A stretch of 64,000 nt of DNA from Planifilum fimeticola (GTDB taxonomy: Bacteria > Bacillota > Bacilli > Thermoactinomycetales > DSM-44946), in NCBI RefSeq assembly GCF_003001905.1, contig NZ_PVNE01000003.1:62001-126000 (forward strand). Reading direction: 5' to 3'. The translations under genes were made by a program, and so were the position numbers. The notes under the pieces are model-generated. The model saw only the letters and a program-made list of their open reading frames with translations. It made no database searches and was not told the origin of the DNA. Shown piece after piece: positions 55,234 to 64,000 of the stretch; the stretch's first letter is position 1; each line of letters begins with the position of its first letter.

Positions 55234-55995
55234 TTATACAATCAGGCGGTGATACTTCAGTATTTTTGCGAAGAGATCCCTTCTGCCTATTTTAGAGAAC
55301 ATTTTAAATTGTGGCCTCGTGTTCACCTCAAAGATCCACGGGTGCCCGTTCCGGTCCAGTCCGACGTCGATTCCCAGCTCCCGAAGGCCCGGAAAGCGAT
55401 CATTCAACACCTCCGCAACCCGCTCGGCCATGCGATGGAGCTCCCGGATCATCCACTCCCTTGCCACAGGTTCGCGGATTACCGCCTTCAAAGCGGTCTC
55501 CACCGGCAGGGGATGTCCTCCCCGGCAATAGTTGGTCACGAACCGTCCGGACGCGGCCACTTTGGCCACCATTCCCGAAACGATCCACCGGCGGCCCGGC
55601 TTCTGCAGCAGAATCCGAAGATCAAAGGGGGACCCGCGGTAAAGCGCCAGGGGAATCCCCTGCTGGACCAGATAATGCTTTTCGGGGGAGAGACAGGATT
55701 CAACGGCGGCAAAAAGACGCCGACGGTCCACTTCCCTGCATCGCGTCCGGAAACAGACGCGAAAGCGCCCCTCATCCCGCTTCTCGATCCGAAGGATGCC
55801 CACGCCTCCGCCGCCCTTGTCCGGTTTGACGTAGACGGTCCGGTGCCTCTCCAGCATCTCCTCGAGATTCTGCCGGGTATACCACAGGGTCTCGGGGATC
55901 ACTCCCCGGAGGGACGGATCCCGCTGAAGCACTCTGGTTTTCAACATTTTGCTGGCGATCTGCTGGTAACGGCGGATTCTCCGCACCTTGCTCAT
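55234..55995 (-). CDS. YheC/YheD-family ATP-grasp protein
   Basis: 253-residue ATP-grasp enzyme related to the spore-coat-associated YheC/YheD. Visible blocks: YVKPDKGGGGVGILRI (ATP-binding lysine and glycine loop), GSPFDLRILLQK and the metal-binding end WIFEVNTRPQF (Glu, Asn). ATG 55995 follows GGGAGGGCG; the extension to 56079 has no ribosome site. The ligated substrate is unknown. Divergent from the peptidase-MA-like gene. Confidence 0.82.
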   Translation of the reverse strand: MSKVRRIRRYQQIASKMLKTRVLQRDPSLRGVIPETLWYTRQNLEEMLERHRTVYVKPDKGGGGVGILRIEKRDEGRFRVCFRTRCREVDRRRLFAAVESCLSPEKHYLVQQGIPLALYRGSPFDLRILLQKPGRRWIVSGMVAKVAASGRFVTNYCRGGHPLPVETALKAVIREPVAREWMIRELHRMAERVAEVLNDRFPGLRELGIDVGLDRNGHPWIFEVNTRPQFKMFSKIGRRDLFAKILKYHRLIV

Positions 55996-56168
55996 GCTTC
56001 GCCCTCCCTGCATCCTTCGCTTTCCCCAGTATATTCCTTTCCCGGCCGCCGGGAACAAGGCGTTTGCCCAAGGAGGCACCCTTTTCCTCCATCTCCCAAA
56101 CGGCGCCGGACTCCTCCCATGTTACACTTAAGGCAAGCAGATTGTTTCAGTGGAAGGATTGTGCGACA

Positions 56169-57059
56169 ATGATGTCGAATAGGAAACAAATTCGCAGGTT
56201 GACCTGGCTCGCCCTATTCCTGGCGGGACTCGCCCTGCTCACCCTGACCAAGGGGTTTCACCATGTGTCGGCGGCGGCGCGCCCCGTGATATACGAAGGA
56301 AGCGAATGGTTGGAAGGATGGCGGTTCCGGGGCAACCTGCAGCTTGAAACGGAGCGGTTCATCCTCCATTATCCTCCGTCGATGGAAGGGGAAGCGAAAG
56401 CGATCCTTCGGGAGGCGGAGCGGGTGGCCGAGGATTTCGAACGGATGTTTGATTTCCGTCTGAAAAAACCCGTACCCGTCTACCTGTTTCCCGACCGTGA
56501 GACCATGCAGCGACGCTTTTCCTGGCCGCCGGATCAAAGCGCGACCGGGGTCTACTACGCCGGAGGAATCTATCTTCTCAATCCCGAAGAATGGATGGAG
56601 GAACCCCTTACCGACCATCGCCGGGAAGAGTGGCAACGCCGCTTCCATGAAGAGGGTCCCCTGTATCATGAATTCGCCCATCTCTTCCTGGATGCGGTGA
56701 CCCGGGGCAATGTGCCCCGCTGGTACAACGAGGCCTTCGCCCAGTGGGTGGAGTACCGGACGGTGGGATACGAATGGCGGGTTCCCGAAAACCGACTCGA
56801 TCAAAATCCGATCTACAGCTACCCGGACCTTCGCGACCGGTTTGACCATTTGTCCAACAAGGCCATGGCCTACCGCCAGTCCTTCCTTTTTTTCAGCCAT
56901 CAGCTGGATGAAAAGGGATGGGAAGCCGTACGCAGGCTTCACCGGGATCTGGCGAAGGGATTCTCCTTTGACAAGGCTTGGGAACGGGCCTTTGACGAGT
57001 CCGTGGAACAATCGTTTCACAGGTGGCAACAAGCCTCTCATACCGCCCGTTTCCACTGA
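56169..57059 (+). CDS. Peptidase MA-like membrane-anchored metalloprotease
   Basis: 296-residue gluzincin: a membrane anchor or uncleaved signal (about 11-29), then an extracellular domain with zinc motif H167-E-F-A-H171 (YHEFAHLFLDAV) and a downstream glutamate (Glu188, WYNEAFAQWVEY) as third ligand. ATG 56169 is preceded by AAGGATTG. It lies 12 bp before walR in the same direction and so may be transcribed with the wal operon; a role in cell-wall or surface-protein turnover is an inference from that. Confidence 0.82.
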   Translation: MMSNRKQIRRLTWLALFLAGLALLTLTKGFHHVSAAARPVIYEGSEWLEGWRFRGNLQLETERFILHYPPSMEGEAKAILREAERVAEDFERMFDFRLKKPVPVYLFPDRETMQRRFSWPPDQSATGVYYAGGIYLLNPEEWMEEPLTDHRREEWQRRFHEEGPLYHEFAHLFLDAVTRGNVPRWYNEAFAQWVEYRTVGYEWRVPENRLDQNPIYSYPDLRDRFDHLSNKAMAYRQSFLFFSHQLDEKGWEAVRRLHRDLAKGFSFDKAWERAFDESVEQSFHRWQQASHTARFH

Positions 57060-57071
57060 GGGGGGTTGATG

Positions 57072-57773
57072 ATGTCCGCAAAAATCCTGGTGGTGGAAGA
57101 TGAAAAGCCCATTGCCGACATCCTGCAGTTCAACCTGGAACGGGAAGGTTTCGAGGTGGAATGCGTCCATGACGGAGAGGAGGCGCTCCGTCGCGTCTTC
57201 GCCGATCCCCCGGATCTGATCCTGCTGGACCTGATGCTGCCCAAGATGGATGGGATCGAAGTGTGTCGCCGGGTCCGCCAGTCCTTTCAGATGCCGATCA
57301 TCATGGTGACGGCCAAGGACTCGGAAGTGGACAAAGTGCTGGGGCTCGAGATGGGAGCCGACGATTATGTGACCAAACCCTTCAGCAACCGGGAACTCCT
57401 GGCGCGGATCAAGGCGAACCTCCGCCGCAGCCATCAGCCGGAGGGCGGATCCTCCGCCAACATCCTGCGCATCGGCGATCTGGTGATCGACTGGAACAGC
57501 TACCTGGTGACCAAGAACGGCGCGACGGTGGATCTGTCGCACCGGGAATTTGAGCTGCTTTCCTACATGGCCAAACACGTCGGTCAGGTGCTGACCCGGG
57601 AACACCTGCTCCGATCCGTGTGGGGATACGACTACTTCGGCGACATGCGGACGGTGGACGTGGCCATTCGCCGGCTGCGTGAAAAAATCGAGGATGATCC
57701 GAGCAATCCCGAATACATCATCACCCGCCGGGGGCTGGGATACACCATGCGCGATCCCTCCGCCGACAGGTGA
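57072..57773 (+). CDS. walR: Response regulator WalR
   Basis: Essential OmpR-type regulator of cell-wall metabolism. The 233-residue protein has a receiver with phosphoacceptor Asp53 (LILLDLMLP) and the C-terminal winged helix ending [14 protein letters not shown]-like [39 protein letters not shown] and [20 protein letters not shown] are near-identical to B. subtilis WalR (YycF). ATG 57072 is chosen over TTG 57066 and ATG 57069 for spacing from GGGGGG. Overlap-free but only 5 bp before the walK start. Confidence 0.97.
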   Translation: MSAKILVVEDEKPIADILQFNLEREGFEVECVHDGEEALRRVFADPPDLILLDLMLPKMDGIEVCRRVRQSFQMPIIMVTAKDSEVDKVLGLEMGADDYVTKPFSNRELLARIKANLRRSHQPEGGSSANILRIGDLVIDWNSYLVTKNGATVDLSHREFELLSYMAKHVGQVLTREHLLRSVWGYDYFGDMRTVDVAIRRLREKIEDDPSNPEYIITRRGLGYTMRDPSADR

Positions 57774-57778
57774 TCGCC

Positions 57779-59608
57779 ATGTTGAATCGTCGAGTTCGGG
57801 AGTTGCTCAACAGCATCCAGTGGAAACTGATGGTGATCTATTTTTCCCTCATCCTGATCGCCATCCAGCTGATCGGGGTCTATTTCTTCGATTGGCTCGG
57901 AAATTATTACGAGCAGGACTTCGACGAAAAACTGGAAAAGCAGGCGGCTCTTCTGGCCAGCAGTTCGCTGGCGGAGATCCTCGACCAAAAACCCGCCGAC
58001 CGTTCGGAGCGCTCCAAGGAGATTGAAAACCTCGTCCAACAGCTGTTCATCCTGGACAAGGGAACCGACACGGTTCAGGTGGTGGACTCCGACGGAATCG
58101 TGCTGAGCACCTCGTCCACCAAGAACCGCAATGTCATCGGACAAAAAAACGTCAGGGTCACGCATGCCCTGCAATCCTTCACCACCGACAAACAGTTTCG
58201 CGTCGACCCGGCGACGGGCTATCGGATGAAGCTGCTCATCCGACCCATCAAGGACGATGACGGCCAGGCGGTGGGCGCCGTATACATCGAAGCGTCGATG
58301 GAGGAGATGTACGCGACGATCCGCCGCATCAGCAAAAACCTGATCCGAATCACCCTTCTCGCCCTGGGGCTGACCGCCCTTCTCGGCGTCGTCCTGGCCC
58401 GCACCATCGCCAACCCGGTGAAGGAGATCACCCGCCAGGCGACGGCGATGGCGGAGGGGGATTTCGACCGGCAGGTGGATGTGAAGAGCGGTGACGAAAT
58501 CGGCCGGCTGGCCGCCGCCTTCAACCATTTGGCGGAGCGCTTGAGGGAAGCCCTGTCCCAGAACGAAGAGGAAAAGGAGAAATTGGAATCCGTGCTGGCC
58601 AACATGAGCGACGGCGTGCTGGCCACGGACGGAAAGGGACGGGTGATCGTGCGCAACCGCCGGGCCGAGGAGATTCTGGACCGGGAGATCTCCCTCGGCG
58701 AACCGCTGGAGGAAGTGCTGCCCCTGCCCGATCCGCTGCCGCTTCCCCTGGCGGAGGAGACGCAAACCCATCTGGAACAAAACGCGGAGAATAAGGAAGA
58801 ACACTCCGTCATCCGAATCACCTTTACCCCGATCAAGCGGCACGGGCATGAAATGGTCGGATTGATCGCCGTCCTCAAGGATGTGACGGAAGAGGCCAAG
58901 CTGGACCGGCAAAGGAAAGAGTTCGTCGCCAATGTCTCCCACGAGCTGCGCACACCGCTCACCACCATCAAAAGCTATCTGGAATCCCTGGAGGACGGTG
59001 CCATCGGCGATCCGGAACTGGCGTCCCGCTTTCTGCGGGTCACCCTGCAGGAGGCGGAGCGCATGAACCGACTGATCAACGACCTGCTCCTGCTCTCCCG
59101 GCTGGATGCCAAGGAAACCCGTTTCCACAAACAAGCCGTCGATCTGAAGGAAATGCTGGAGGAGGTGGCGGATCGCTTTTCCGTCCCCTGCGAAAAGAAG
59201 GGAATCCGCATCGGGCTTCAGGTGGCCGGACCGCTCCCCCGGGTCTATGTGGACCGGGATCAGATCGACCAGGTGTTGGACAACCTGGTGTCCAACGCGG
59301 TCAAATTCACTCCCGAAGGGGGCTCCATCACGATCCGGGCCCGTCGGCAACGGGACGGAATGGCGGAGGTGTCGGTGTCGGACACCGGCATCGGCATCCC
59401 CAAAAAGGATTTGGGACGCATTTTCGAACGGTTTTACCGGGTGGATAAGGCCCGATCCCGCCAAATGGGGGGGACCGGCCTCGGCTTGTCCATCGCACGC
59501 GAGATCGTTCTGGCCCACGGCGGAGACATCGGGATTGAAAGCGAATATCGCCGGGGAACGACCGTCACCTTCACCCTGCCCCCCTGCGAGCCGGAGGTGA
59601 TCCGATGA
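57779..59608 (+). CDS. walK: Sensor histidine kinase WalK
   Basis: Membrane kinase partner of WalR, 609 residues. Two membrane helices (about 18-40 and 188-207) flank an extracellular sensor domain; HAMP (about 207-260), PAS (about 265-370), HisKA with phosphorylated His388 ([14 protein letters not shown]), and HATPase with [20 protein letters not shown] and [11 protein letters not shown] 57779 has ACAGGTGATCG upstream. Its stop overlaps the walH start (ATGA). Confidence 0.97.
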   Translation: MLNRRVRELLNSIQWKLMVIYFSLILIAIQLIGVYFFDWLGNYYEQDFDEKLEKQAALLASSSLAEILDQKPADRSERSKEIENLVQQLFILDKGTDTVQVVDSDGIVLSTSSTKNRNVIGQKNVRVTHALQSFTTDKQFRVDPATGYRMKLLIRPIKDDDGQAVGAVYIEASMEEMYATIRRISKNLIRITLLALGLTALLGVVLARTIANPVKEITRQATAMAEGDFDRQVDVKSGDEIGRLAAAFNHLAERLREALSQNEEEKEKLESVLANMSDGVLATDGKGRVIVRNRRAEEILDREISLGEPLEEVLPLPDPLPLPLAEETQTHLEQNAENKEEHSVIRITFTPIKRHGHEMVGLIAVLKDVTEEAKLDRQRKEFVANVSHELRTPLTTIKSYLESLEDGAIGDPELASRFLRVTLQEAERMNRLINDLLLLSRLDAKETRFHKQAVDLKEMLEEVADRFSVPCEKKGIRIGLQVAGPLPRVYVDRDQIDQVLDNLVSNAVKFTPEGGSITIRARRQRDGMAEVSVSDTGIGIPKKDLGRIFERFYRVDKARSRQMGGTGLGLSIAREIVLAHGGDIGIESEYRRGTTVTFTLPPCEPEVIR

Positions 59609-60942
59609 AGGAGCGGATCAAGTCGGCGGCGCTCTTTTTGCTGATCGTCCTCAGCTTTCTGCAAACCGGGATGCTGTGGTACAGCTCCCCTTCCTATCAG
59701 GAAAACAAACCGTCGTATATCCAACCCCCCCTGATCGGCAACGAGCAGTACAACCAGATTCCGCTGCACGAACGGGTGGCTCCCTTTCCCATCGTCGTGC
59801 ATCGAAGCGGAAAACCGGGTTGGATCCTTCCCAATGAGCCGGCTTACCGGGATTTTCTCAACCGGCTCTATCAAGCCCAATGGGACGAGCCGGAACCGGT
59901 GGTTCCCCAGCCGAAGGAGTGGAACCATCTGTATCAAAAGGCCGTGGGGGTGGAACTGCAGTTTACCAATGATCTGCCCGCCGACGCCATCGATGTGATG
60001 AACAGGGAGGAGATTTCCGTCTCCGGCATCAACCAGATCAGCAGGATCTGGATCCATGGAGATTCGAGGGGGGAAAACACCCGCCTCTGGCTGATCTCCG
60101 ACCGGGAGCGGAAGGTGTTGGAGAGCGAGATCGACTTCCCGGAGTTCAACGCATGGCTTGCGGAAGTGGAGCGGAAAGTCCAACCGGTGAAGCCTCACTT
60201 CGTCACCGGAAAGATCCCCCTGGATGAGGAAAAGGACGGGAAACATTCCGCTTTTCCCTCGGCGGTCTACCTTCCCGACCTACCGCTGACCGTCCGCAGC
60301 TACACTTATCCCCTGAAGCAGATCAAGGTGGAGGACATCAAATGGCTGTTCACCGATCCGAACCAAATCTGGACCCTTCCCTCTGAGGAGGGAGACACCT
60401 ATACCGACGGAAACCGGATGTTGCAGCACAATCAACGGAAACAAACGATGGTGTACAGGGACTTGAGATCGGAGCCGAAGACCTCGTCGGCGGCGATCGA
60501 ACTGGAAATCCTGAACCAGTTCATGAAGACCCACAACGGGTGGACGGGATCCTATTCCCTGGACCGCCGGATCAAGGAGGACAACATCCACCTCTACATT
60601 TTCCGTTTGATGGTCGGCGGTCTCCCGGTTTACTGGCCCGGGGAGAAAGAAAAGGGAGAGGCGGGACCGGACACGATCCGGTTGAAGGTCTCTTCCGACA
60701 GGGTGGCGGAGTATCACCGCTCCCTCCGCTACCTCTCTTCGGAACCCTCCGACTCCCAGGACGCGCTGCTCCCCGGTCTGGACACGGTGATCCGGGAGCT
60801 AGCCGACCGCGGCCTCTCCTTGAATCAGCTGCGCCGTCTCATCCCGGGATACCAGCTGAAGGTGCTTCGGGATCACGTCCGTTTGGAACCCGTGTGGATC
60901 GCCCTGAAGAAAAACGGAGAGAGCGTCCTTCTCATTCCGTAA
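59605..60942 (+). CDS. walH: WalK regulatory protein WalH (YycH)
   Basis: 445-residue membrane-anchored extracellular protein that with WalI modulates WalK. One N-terminal helix (about 7-26, ALFLLIVLSFLQTGMLWY), then the YycH beta-propeller-like domains including PSYIQPPLIGNEQYNQIPLH. It overlaps walK by four bases, so translation is coupled. Divergent in sequence, as usual for YycH, but unmistakable by position and N-terminus. Confidence 0.92.
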   Translation: MKERIKSAALFLLIVLSFLQTGMLWYSSPSYQENKPSYIQPPLIGNEQYNQIPLHERVAPFPIVVHRSGKPGWILPNEPAYRDFLNRLYQAQWDEPEPVVPQPKEWNHLYQKAVGVELQFTNDLPADAIDVMNREEISVSGINQISRIWIHGDSRGENTRLWLISDRERKVLESEIDFPEFNAWLAEVERKVQPVKPHFVTGKIPLDEEKDGKHSAFPSAVYLPDLPLTVRSYTYPLKQIKVEDIKWLFTDPNQIWTLPSEEGDTYTDGNRMLQHNQRKQTMVYRDLRSEPKTSSAAIELEILNQFMKTHNGWTGSYSLDRRIKEDNIHLYIFRLMVGGLPVYWPGEKEKGEAGPDTIRLKVSSDRVAEYHRSLRYLSSEPSDSQDALLPGLDTVIRELADRGLSLNQLRRLIPGYQLKVLRDHVRLEPVWIALKKNGESVLLIP

Positions 60943-60957
60943 CCAGGAGGGTCGGTC

Positions 60958-61680
60958 ATGGACTGGAGCCGCGCCAAAACCCTGCTGATCATCGCCTTCG
61001 TCGCACTCAACCTGTTTTTGACGGTGCAGGTGATCCAGGCCTGGGTGGAAAAATCGCAAATGCAAAACGGGAACGATTCGATCCGACGGGAGCTGACCCA
61101 AATCCTCAGGGAAAAGGATATCGAAACGCCGGACATCCCGCAAAACCCGCCGCCGGTCTCCGTTCTGGAGGCGCGGATCGCTCCTCCGGGCAAGGGATGG
61201 GAACCGCTTCCGGACGGCGGATACGGGAAAACCTTTCATCCCCCCGTCGCCCTCTCCGGATCGAATCAGCTCGATTCTTTCCTCGAGAAACAGGTTCCCT
61301 CGTTCAAGGAATACCACCTGGTCTCCCGGAAGGGGCAGAAGCGCATATACCTCCAGTACTGGAAAGAGCGGCCCCTCTACGGAAGCCGCCTGGAAGTGAA
61401 ACTTTCGGGAGGAAGGGCCCTTCATTCCCTCAAATTGGTCCGCCTGTCCATCAAAGAAGGAAAAGACGCGCAAACTCCCGTTCCCGCTTCCTTCGCCCTG
61501 TTCAACCTGGTGGAAAGCGGCAAGGTTCCCAAGGGAACGGTTTTCACCCATATCGAACTGGGATATCACGGGCAGTCCTATGACGCCAAGACCCGCGTGC
61601 TTTCTCCCGTCTGGAAATTTGCGGCCGCCGACGGCCGGACCTATTACGTCAATGCGCTGACGGGAGCCCTTCAGCCCTGA
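60958..61680 (+). CDS. walI: WalK regulatory protein WalI (YycI)
   Basis: 240 residues with the conserved start MDWSRAKTLLIIAFVALNLFL, a single membrane helix, and an extracellular domain of the YycI fold (YWKERPLYGSRLEVKLSGGR; later FAAADGRTYYVNALTG). AACCAGGAGGG lies just upstream of the ATG, 15 bp after walH. Confidence 0.93.
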   Translation: MDWSRAKTLLIIAFVALNLFLTVQVIQAWVEKSQMQNGNDSIRRELTQILREKDIETPDIPQNPPPVSVLEARIAPPGKGWEPLPDGGYGKTFHPPVALSGSNQLDSFLEKQVPSFKEYHLVSRKGQKRIYLQYWKERPLYGSRLEVKLSGGRALHSLKLVRLSIKEGKDAQTPVPASFALFNLVESGKVPKGTVFTHIELGYHGQSYDAKTRVLSPVWKFAAADGRTYYVNALTGALQP

Positions 61681-61728
61681 CACCTTCAACATCGCATTCG
61701 TCTTAAGAAAAAAAGGGGAAGATCGTCG

Positions 61729-62535
61729 ATGAAATACAGTGTCCTCGCCAGCGGAAGCACCGGGAACGCCCTGTATATCGAAACGGATCAGGTGCGCCTT
61801 CTGGTGGATGCCGGCCTGTCCGGCAAGCAATTGGAACAGCATCTGCGAAGCATCGGGGTGGATCCGAAGTCGCTGAACGCCATCCTCGTTTCCCATGAAC
61901 ACATCGACCATGTCAAGGGGCTGGGAGTGTTCGCGCGCCGGTACAATATCCCCGTCTACATGAACGAAGCCACCTGGGCGGCCCTCCCCTCCTCCGTGGG
62001 AACGATCAACGAGGCCTGTCGAAATGTGCTGGAAAGCGGGGCCGTCCTGGATATCGGGGATCTGAAAATTGAAACCTTCGAAGTTTCCCACGACGCGGCG
62101 GAACCGATCGGATTCCGCTTCCAGCACGGCAACGAATCCTTGGCCCTGGTCACCGATCTCGGGTATGTCAACCGGAGGATCGTCGACCGGGTCTCCGGCG
62201 TCGATGCCCTCATCTTCGAAAGCAATCACGACGTGAACATGCTTCGCATGGGTTCCTACCCCTGGAACGTCAAACGGCGCATCCTGAGCGACGTCGGCCA
62301 CCTTTCCAACGAGGACGCCGGCGAAGCCCTTGCCGAAATCCTCGCAGGCAACGGCGAACAGGTTTCCCTGGCCCACCTGAGCCAGGAAAACAACCTGATG
62401 GAACTGGCTCACATGACGGTCCGCCAATTCCTGGAGGAGGCGGATCTGAAGGTGGGGCGGGATGTCCATCTGTGGGAAACGTATCCGGACCGCCCCACTC
62501 CGCTGCGCTCCGTCAAGGCCGGGGGTCGATCCTGA
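61729..62535 (+). CDS. walJ: MBL-fold hydrolase WalJ (YycJ)
   Basis: Metallo-beta-lactamase-fold phosphodiesterase of 268 residues, thought to act as a 5'-3' DNA exonuclease linked to replication and wall synthesis. Metal motif SHEHIDH at 55-61 and later AHLSQENN. It begins MKYSVLASGSTGNALYIE. A Shine-Dalgarno AAAAGGGGAAG precedes ATG 61729. Last gene of the operon before a strong terminator; htrA follows separately. Confidence 0.94.
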   Translation: MKYSVLASGSTGNALYIETDQVRLLVDAGLSGKQLEQHLRSIGVDPKSLNAILVSHEHIDHVKGLGVFARRYNIPVYMNEATWAALPSSVGTINEACRNVLESGAVLDIGDLKIETFEVSHDAAEPIGFRFQHGNESLALVTDLGYVNRRIVDRVSGVDALIFESNHDVNMLRMGSYPWNVKRRILSDVGHLSNEDAGEALAEILAGNGEQVSLAHLSQENNLMELAHMTVRQFLEEADLKVGRDVHLWETYPDRPTPLRSVKAGGRS

Positions 62536-62581
62536 AGGGCCGTCCTCCTTCCCCGTCGGCCCATTGGCGGAGTGACAGGAA

Positions 62582-62626
62582 AGAGCGCTTTTTCGTCAGA
62601 CTCGCGAAAAAGCGCTCTCGTTTTTT
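62582..62626 (+). terminator. Terminator of the wal operon
   Basis: AGAGCGCTTTTTCG (62582-62595) and CGAAAAAGCGCTCT (62605-62618), nine-base loop, then CGTTTTTT. The 14-bp perfect stem makes it one of the strongest in the window. Confidence 0.95.
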
Positions 62627-62627
62627 C

Positions 62628-62936
62628 CTATTCCTTTTTCATTCCCCGCTTTTCGGAAGGGACCGGGGAAGCCCCGGTGCTCTTTTTTTCCACCCCTCCG
62701 CCCGGAATGGCCATGATCGCCACCTTCCGGTCCAGCTCCCGGACAAAATCCCGCAATTCCTCCCGGGTGATGATCCCCTTTTCCACCAACAGCTCCACCA
62801 GCGCCAACCACAGGATGGATTGGTGATATTGCATCTGTTTAAAATCAGCCAACTGCGCGCCCCAATTCACTTCCGACCAAGCGTCGGGCCCACGTTTGGA
62901 GGGATTCACGCGATGCGACCTGTCACCGCGGCTCAT
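62628..62936 (-). CDS. Small hypothetical protein
   Basis: 102 residues from ATG 62936 (GAAGGGGGTAAG upstream), starting MSRGDRSHRVNPSKRGPDAW. The middle is helical (ALVELLVEKGIITREELRDF) and the C-terminus basic; no family recognised. It is convergent with the wal operon and divergent from htrA. The reading frame to 63260 extends through the htrA promoter and is not used. Confidence 0.65.
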   Translation of the reverse strand: MSRGDRSHRVNPSKRGPDAWSEVNWGAQLADFKQMQYHQSILWLALVELLVEKGIITREELRDFVRELDRKVAIMAIPGGGVEKKSTGASPVPSEKRGMKKE

Positions 62937-63306
62937 CGTCTTACCCCCTTCATTCCGTCGACCATGGTTCCAAAACCCCCCACACCCGACGGTCGGAATC
63001 CCGCCATCGGCCATCCTCGCTCTATCATCTTCAGGACGAAGGCTTCTCCCTCCGATTTTCCTCACTACGCCGAAAGTCCCATGCGGACCCGGCGGCAAAC
63101 GCGTGGATGGTTTCGCGTAAATACCTCTATCTTGCTCTCTTTCTTCTATTAACCTCGTCCAGATTCCTCTTTTCCAATTATGACCAACATTATAATCCGG
63201 AATCTCCCTCGACATTTTCCGGACACAATAGACTAAGTATAATATGGTTGAGCCATTCAAATAATGAATTAGTGTCTATCTCCTCATCATCAAGGAGGCG
63301 GAAGCG
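62937..63306. other. Intergenic region between the small gene and htrA
   Basis: 370 bp between divergent genes, AT-rich from about 63120 to 63300. A TATAAT at 63238-63243 with a weak TTTTCC 17 bp upstream is the likely htrA promoter; a second ATTATAAT at about 63189-63196 reads on both strands. No gene seen. Confidence 0.5.
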
Positions 63307-64000
63307 GTGGGATACTATGACGACCATACGGAGACAAGGGGAAGGGGGCGTTCCTCCCTTCTTTTCACCTCTTTGATCTCGGCCGTCATCGGGGGATTGA
63401 TCGTCCTCCTGCTCTCTCCCGTCCTGTCGCGGGCCGGCTTCCCCCCGGCGTCCCCCGGCGGAGAAGCCCCGGACAACAGCTTCACGGAAAAGAAGTCGAT
63501 CAGCGTCGACGTGACGACCGACATCACCAAAGCCGTGGAGCGGGTGCAACCGGCGGTGGTCGGCGTCGTCAACCTGCAGCGGGACAATCCCTTTCAGCCG
63601 GAAGCCCTGCAGCGGGGCACCGGCTCCGGGATCATCTTTGACAAGGGGAACGGAAAAGCCCGGATCGTCACCAACCACCACGTGATCGCCGGAGCGGATC
63701 ACGTCCAGGTGGTCATTTCGGGCGGGGACGATGCGAAACAGGTAACCGCCAAGGTATTGGGCAGCGATGACATTTCGGATCTGGCCGTTTTGGAAATCCC
63801 CGACAAGCATGTGAAAACGGTCGCCAACTTCGGCAATTCCGACGCCATTAAGGCGGGAGAACCCGCCATCGCGATCGGCAACCCCCTGGGATTGGAATTT
63901 TCCCAGTCGGTCACGGTGGGAGTGATCAGCTCTCCGAAACGATCCATCGACGTGGCGGAAAGCATGTCCATGGACGTCATCCAGACGGATGCGGCCATCA
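63307..64000 (+). CDS. HtrA-like serine protease (3' end outside window)
   Basis: S1C (DegP/HtrA) membrane-anchored protease that handles misfolded exported proteins; it follows walJ in Bacillales. GTG 63307 has AAGGAGG eight bases upstream. The 231 visible codons give an N-terminal membrane helix (about 19-42), then the trypsin-like domain with catalytic His125 (TNHHVIAGADH) and Asp158 (DDISDLAVLEI), and GNPLGLEFSQSVT. The catalytic serine and the PDZ domain lie beyond the window edge. Because the frame has no stop here it is easily missed. Confidence 0.93.
   Translation, partial: MGYYDDHTETRGRGRSSLLFTSLISAVIGGLIVLLLSPVLSRAGFPPASPGGEAPDNSFTEKKSISVDVTTDITKAVERVQPAVVGVVNLQRDNPFQPEALQRGTGSGIIFDKGNGKARIVTNHHVIAGADHVQVVISGGDDAKQVTAKVLGSDDISDLAVLEIPDKHVKTVANFGNSDAIKAGEPAIAIGNPLGLEFSQSVTVGVISSPKRSIDVAESMSMDVIQTDAAI

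Overview
This is a roughly 60% GC chromosomal window from a spore-forming, low-copy Firmicute. The order of core genes (transaldolase-fbaA-spo0F-pyrG-rpoE; argS-ywiB-speB-speE-class A PBP-ywhD; walR-walK-walH-walI-walJ-htrA) is that of Bacillales, and Spo0F, a KinB-like sporulation kinase and a YheC/YheD-type spore-coat ATP-grasp protein point to endospores. The high GC, frequent GTG/TTG starts with strong Shine-Dalgarno sequences, and the mix of Bacillus synteny with lysine 'fermentation' genes suggest a thermophilic member of the Thermoactinomycetaceae or a relative; that placement is an inference. No rRNA, tRNA, CRISPR array, intact insertion sequence or prophage was seen.

Layout. 1-5.6 kb (minus): sugar-phosphate aldolases, the last two enzymes of lysine fermentation (kce, kal), spo0F, pyrG with a leader that looks like the CTP-sensing attenuator known from B. 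subtilis, and rpoE. 5.8-15.4 kb (minus): a seven-gene acyl-CoA operon (thiolase, 3-hydroxybutyryl-CoA dehydrogenase, two acyl-CoA dehydrogenases, MeaB, TetR, IcmF) behind one promoter with a perfect inverted-repeat operator. 15.5-18.9 kb: a class D-like sortase and two paralogous LPXTG-type surface proteins (one frameshifted) that share a promoter type; the two substrates also share an inverted-repeat operator. 19-31 kb: MFS transporter, VOC protein, frameshifted FAD oxidoreductase, FadF with a FadR-like operator, a lipoprotein, a secreted M14 carboxypeptidase, and an unusual fusion of an MFS transporter to an MltG-like domain preceded by a Fur-like box.

31-40.5 kb (minus): the main lysine cluster kdd-kamA-kamB-kamC-kamD-kamE, with a good sigma-54 promoter in front of kdd and a PAS/AAA+/Fis activator gene directly upstream. 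With kce and kal 30 kb away, all steps from L-lysine to crotonyl-CoA plus acetoacetate are encoded; the hbd, thiolase and acyl-CoA dehydrogenases of the IcmF operon, and FadF, are plausible onward routes. 40.6-50.5 kb: an orphan cytochrome oxidase subunit IV, phosphotransferase, XapX protein, argS, polyamine genes, a class A PBP and ywhD. 50.5-56 kb: sporulation-type histidine kinase with a degenerate GGDEF domain, a PTS EIIBC, an unrecognised protein and an ATP-grasp protein. 56-64 kb (plus): peptidase-MA-like protein, the complete walRKHIJ operon and the start of htrA, which runs off the window.
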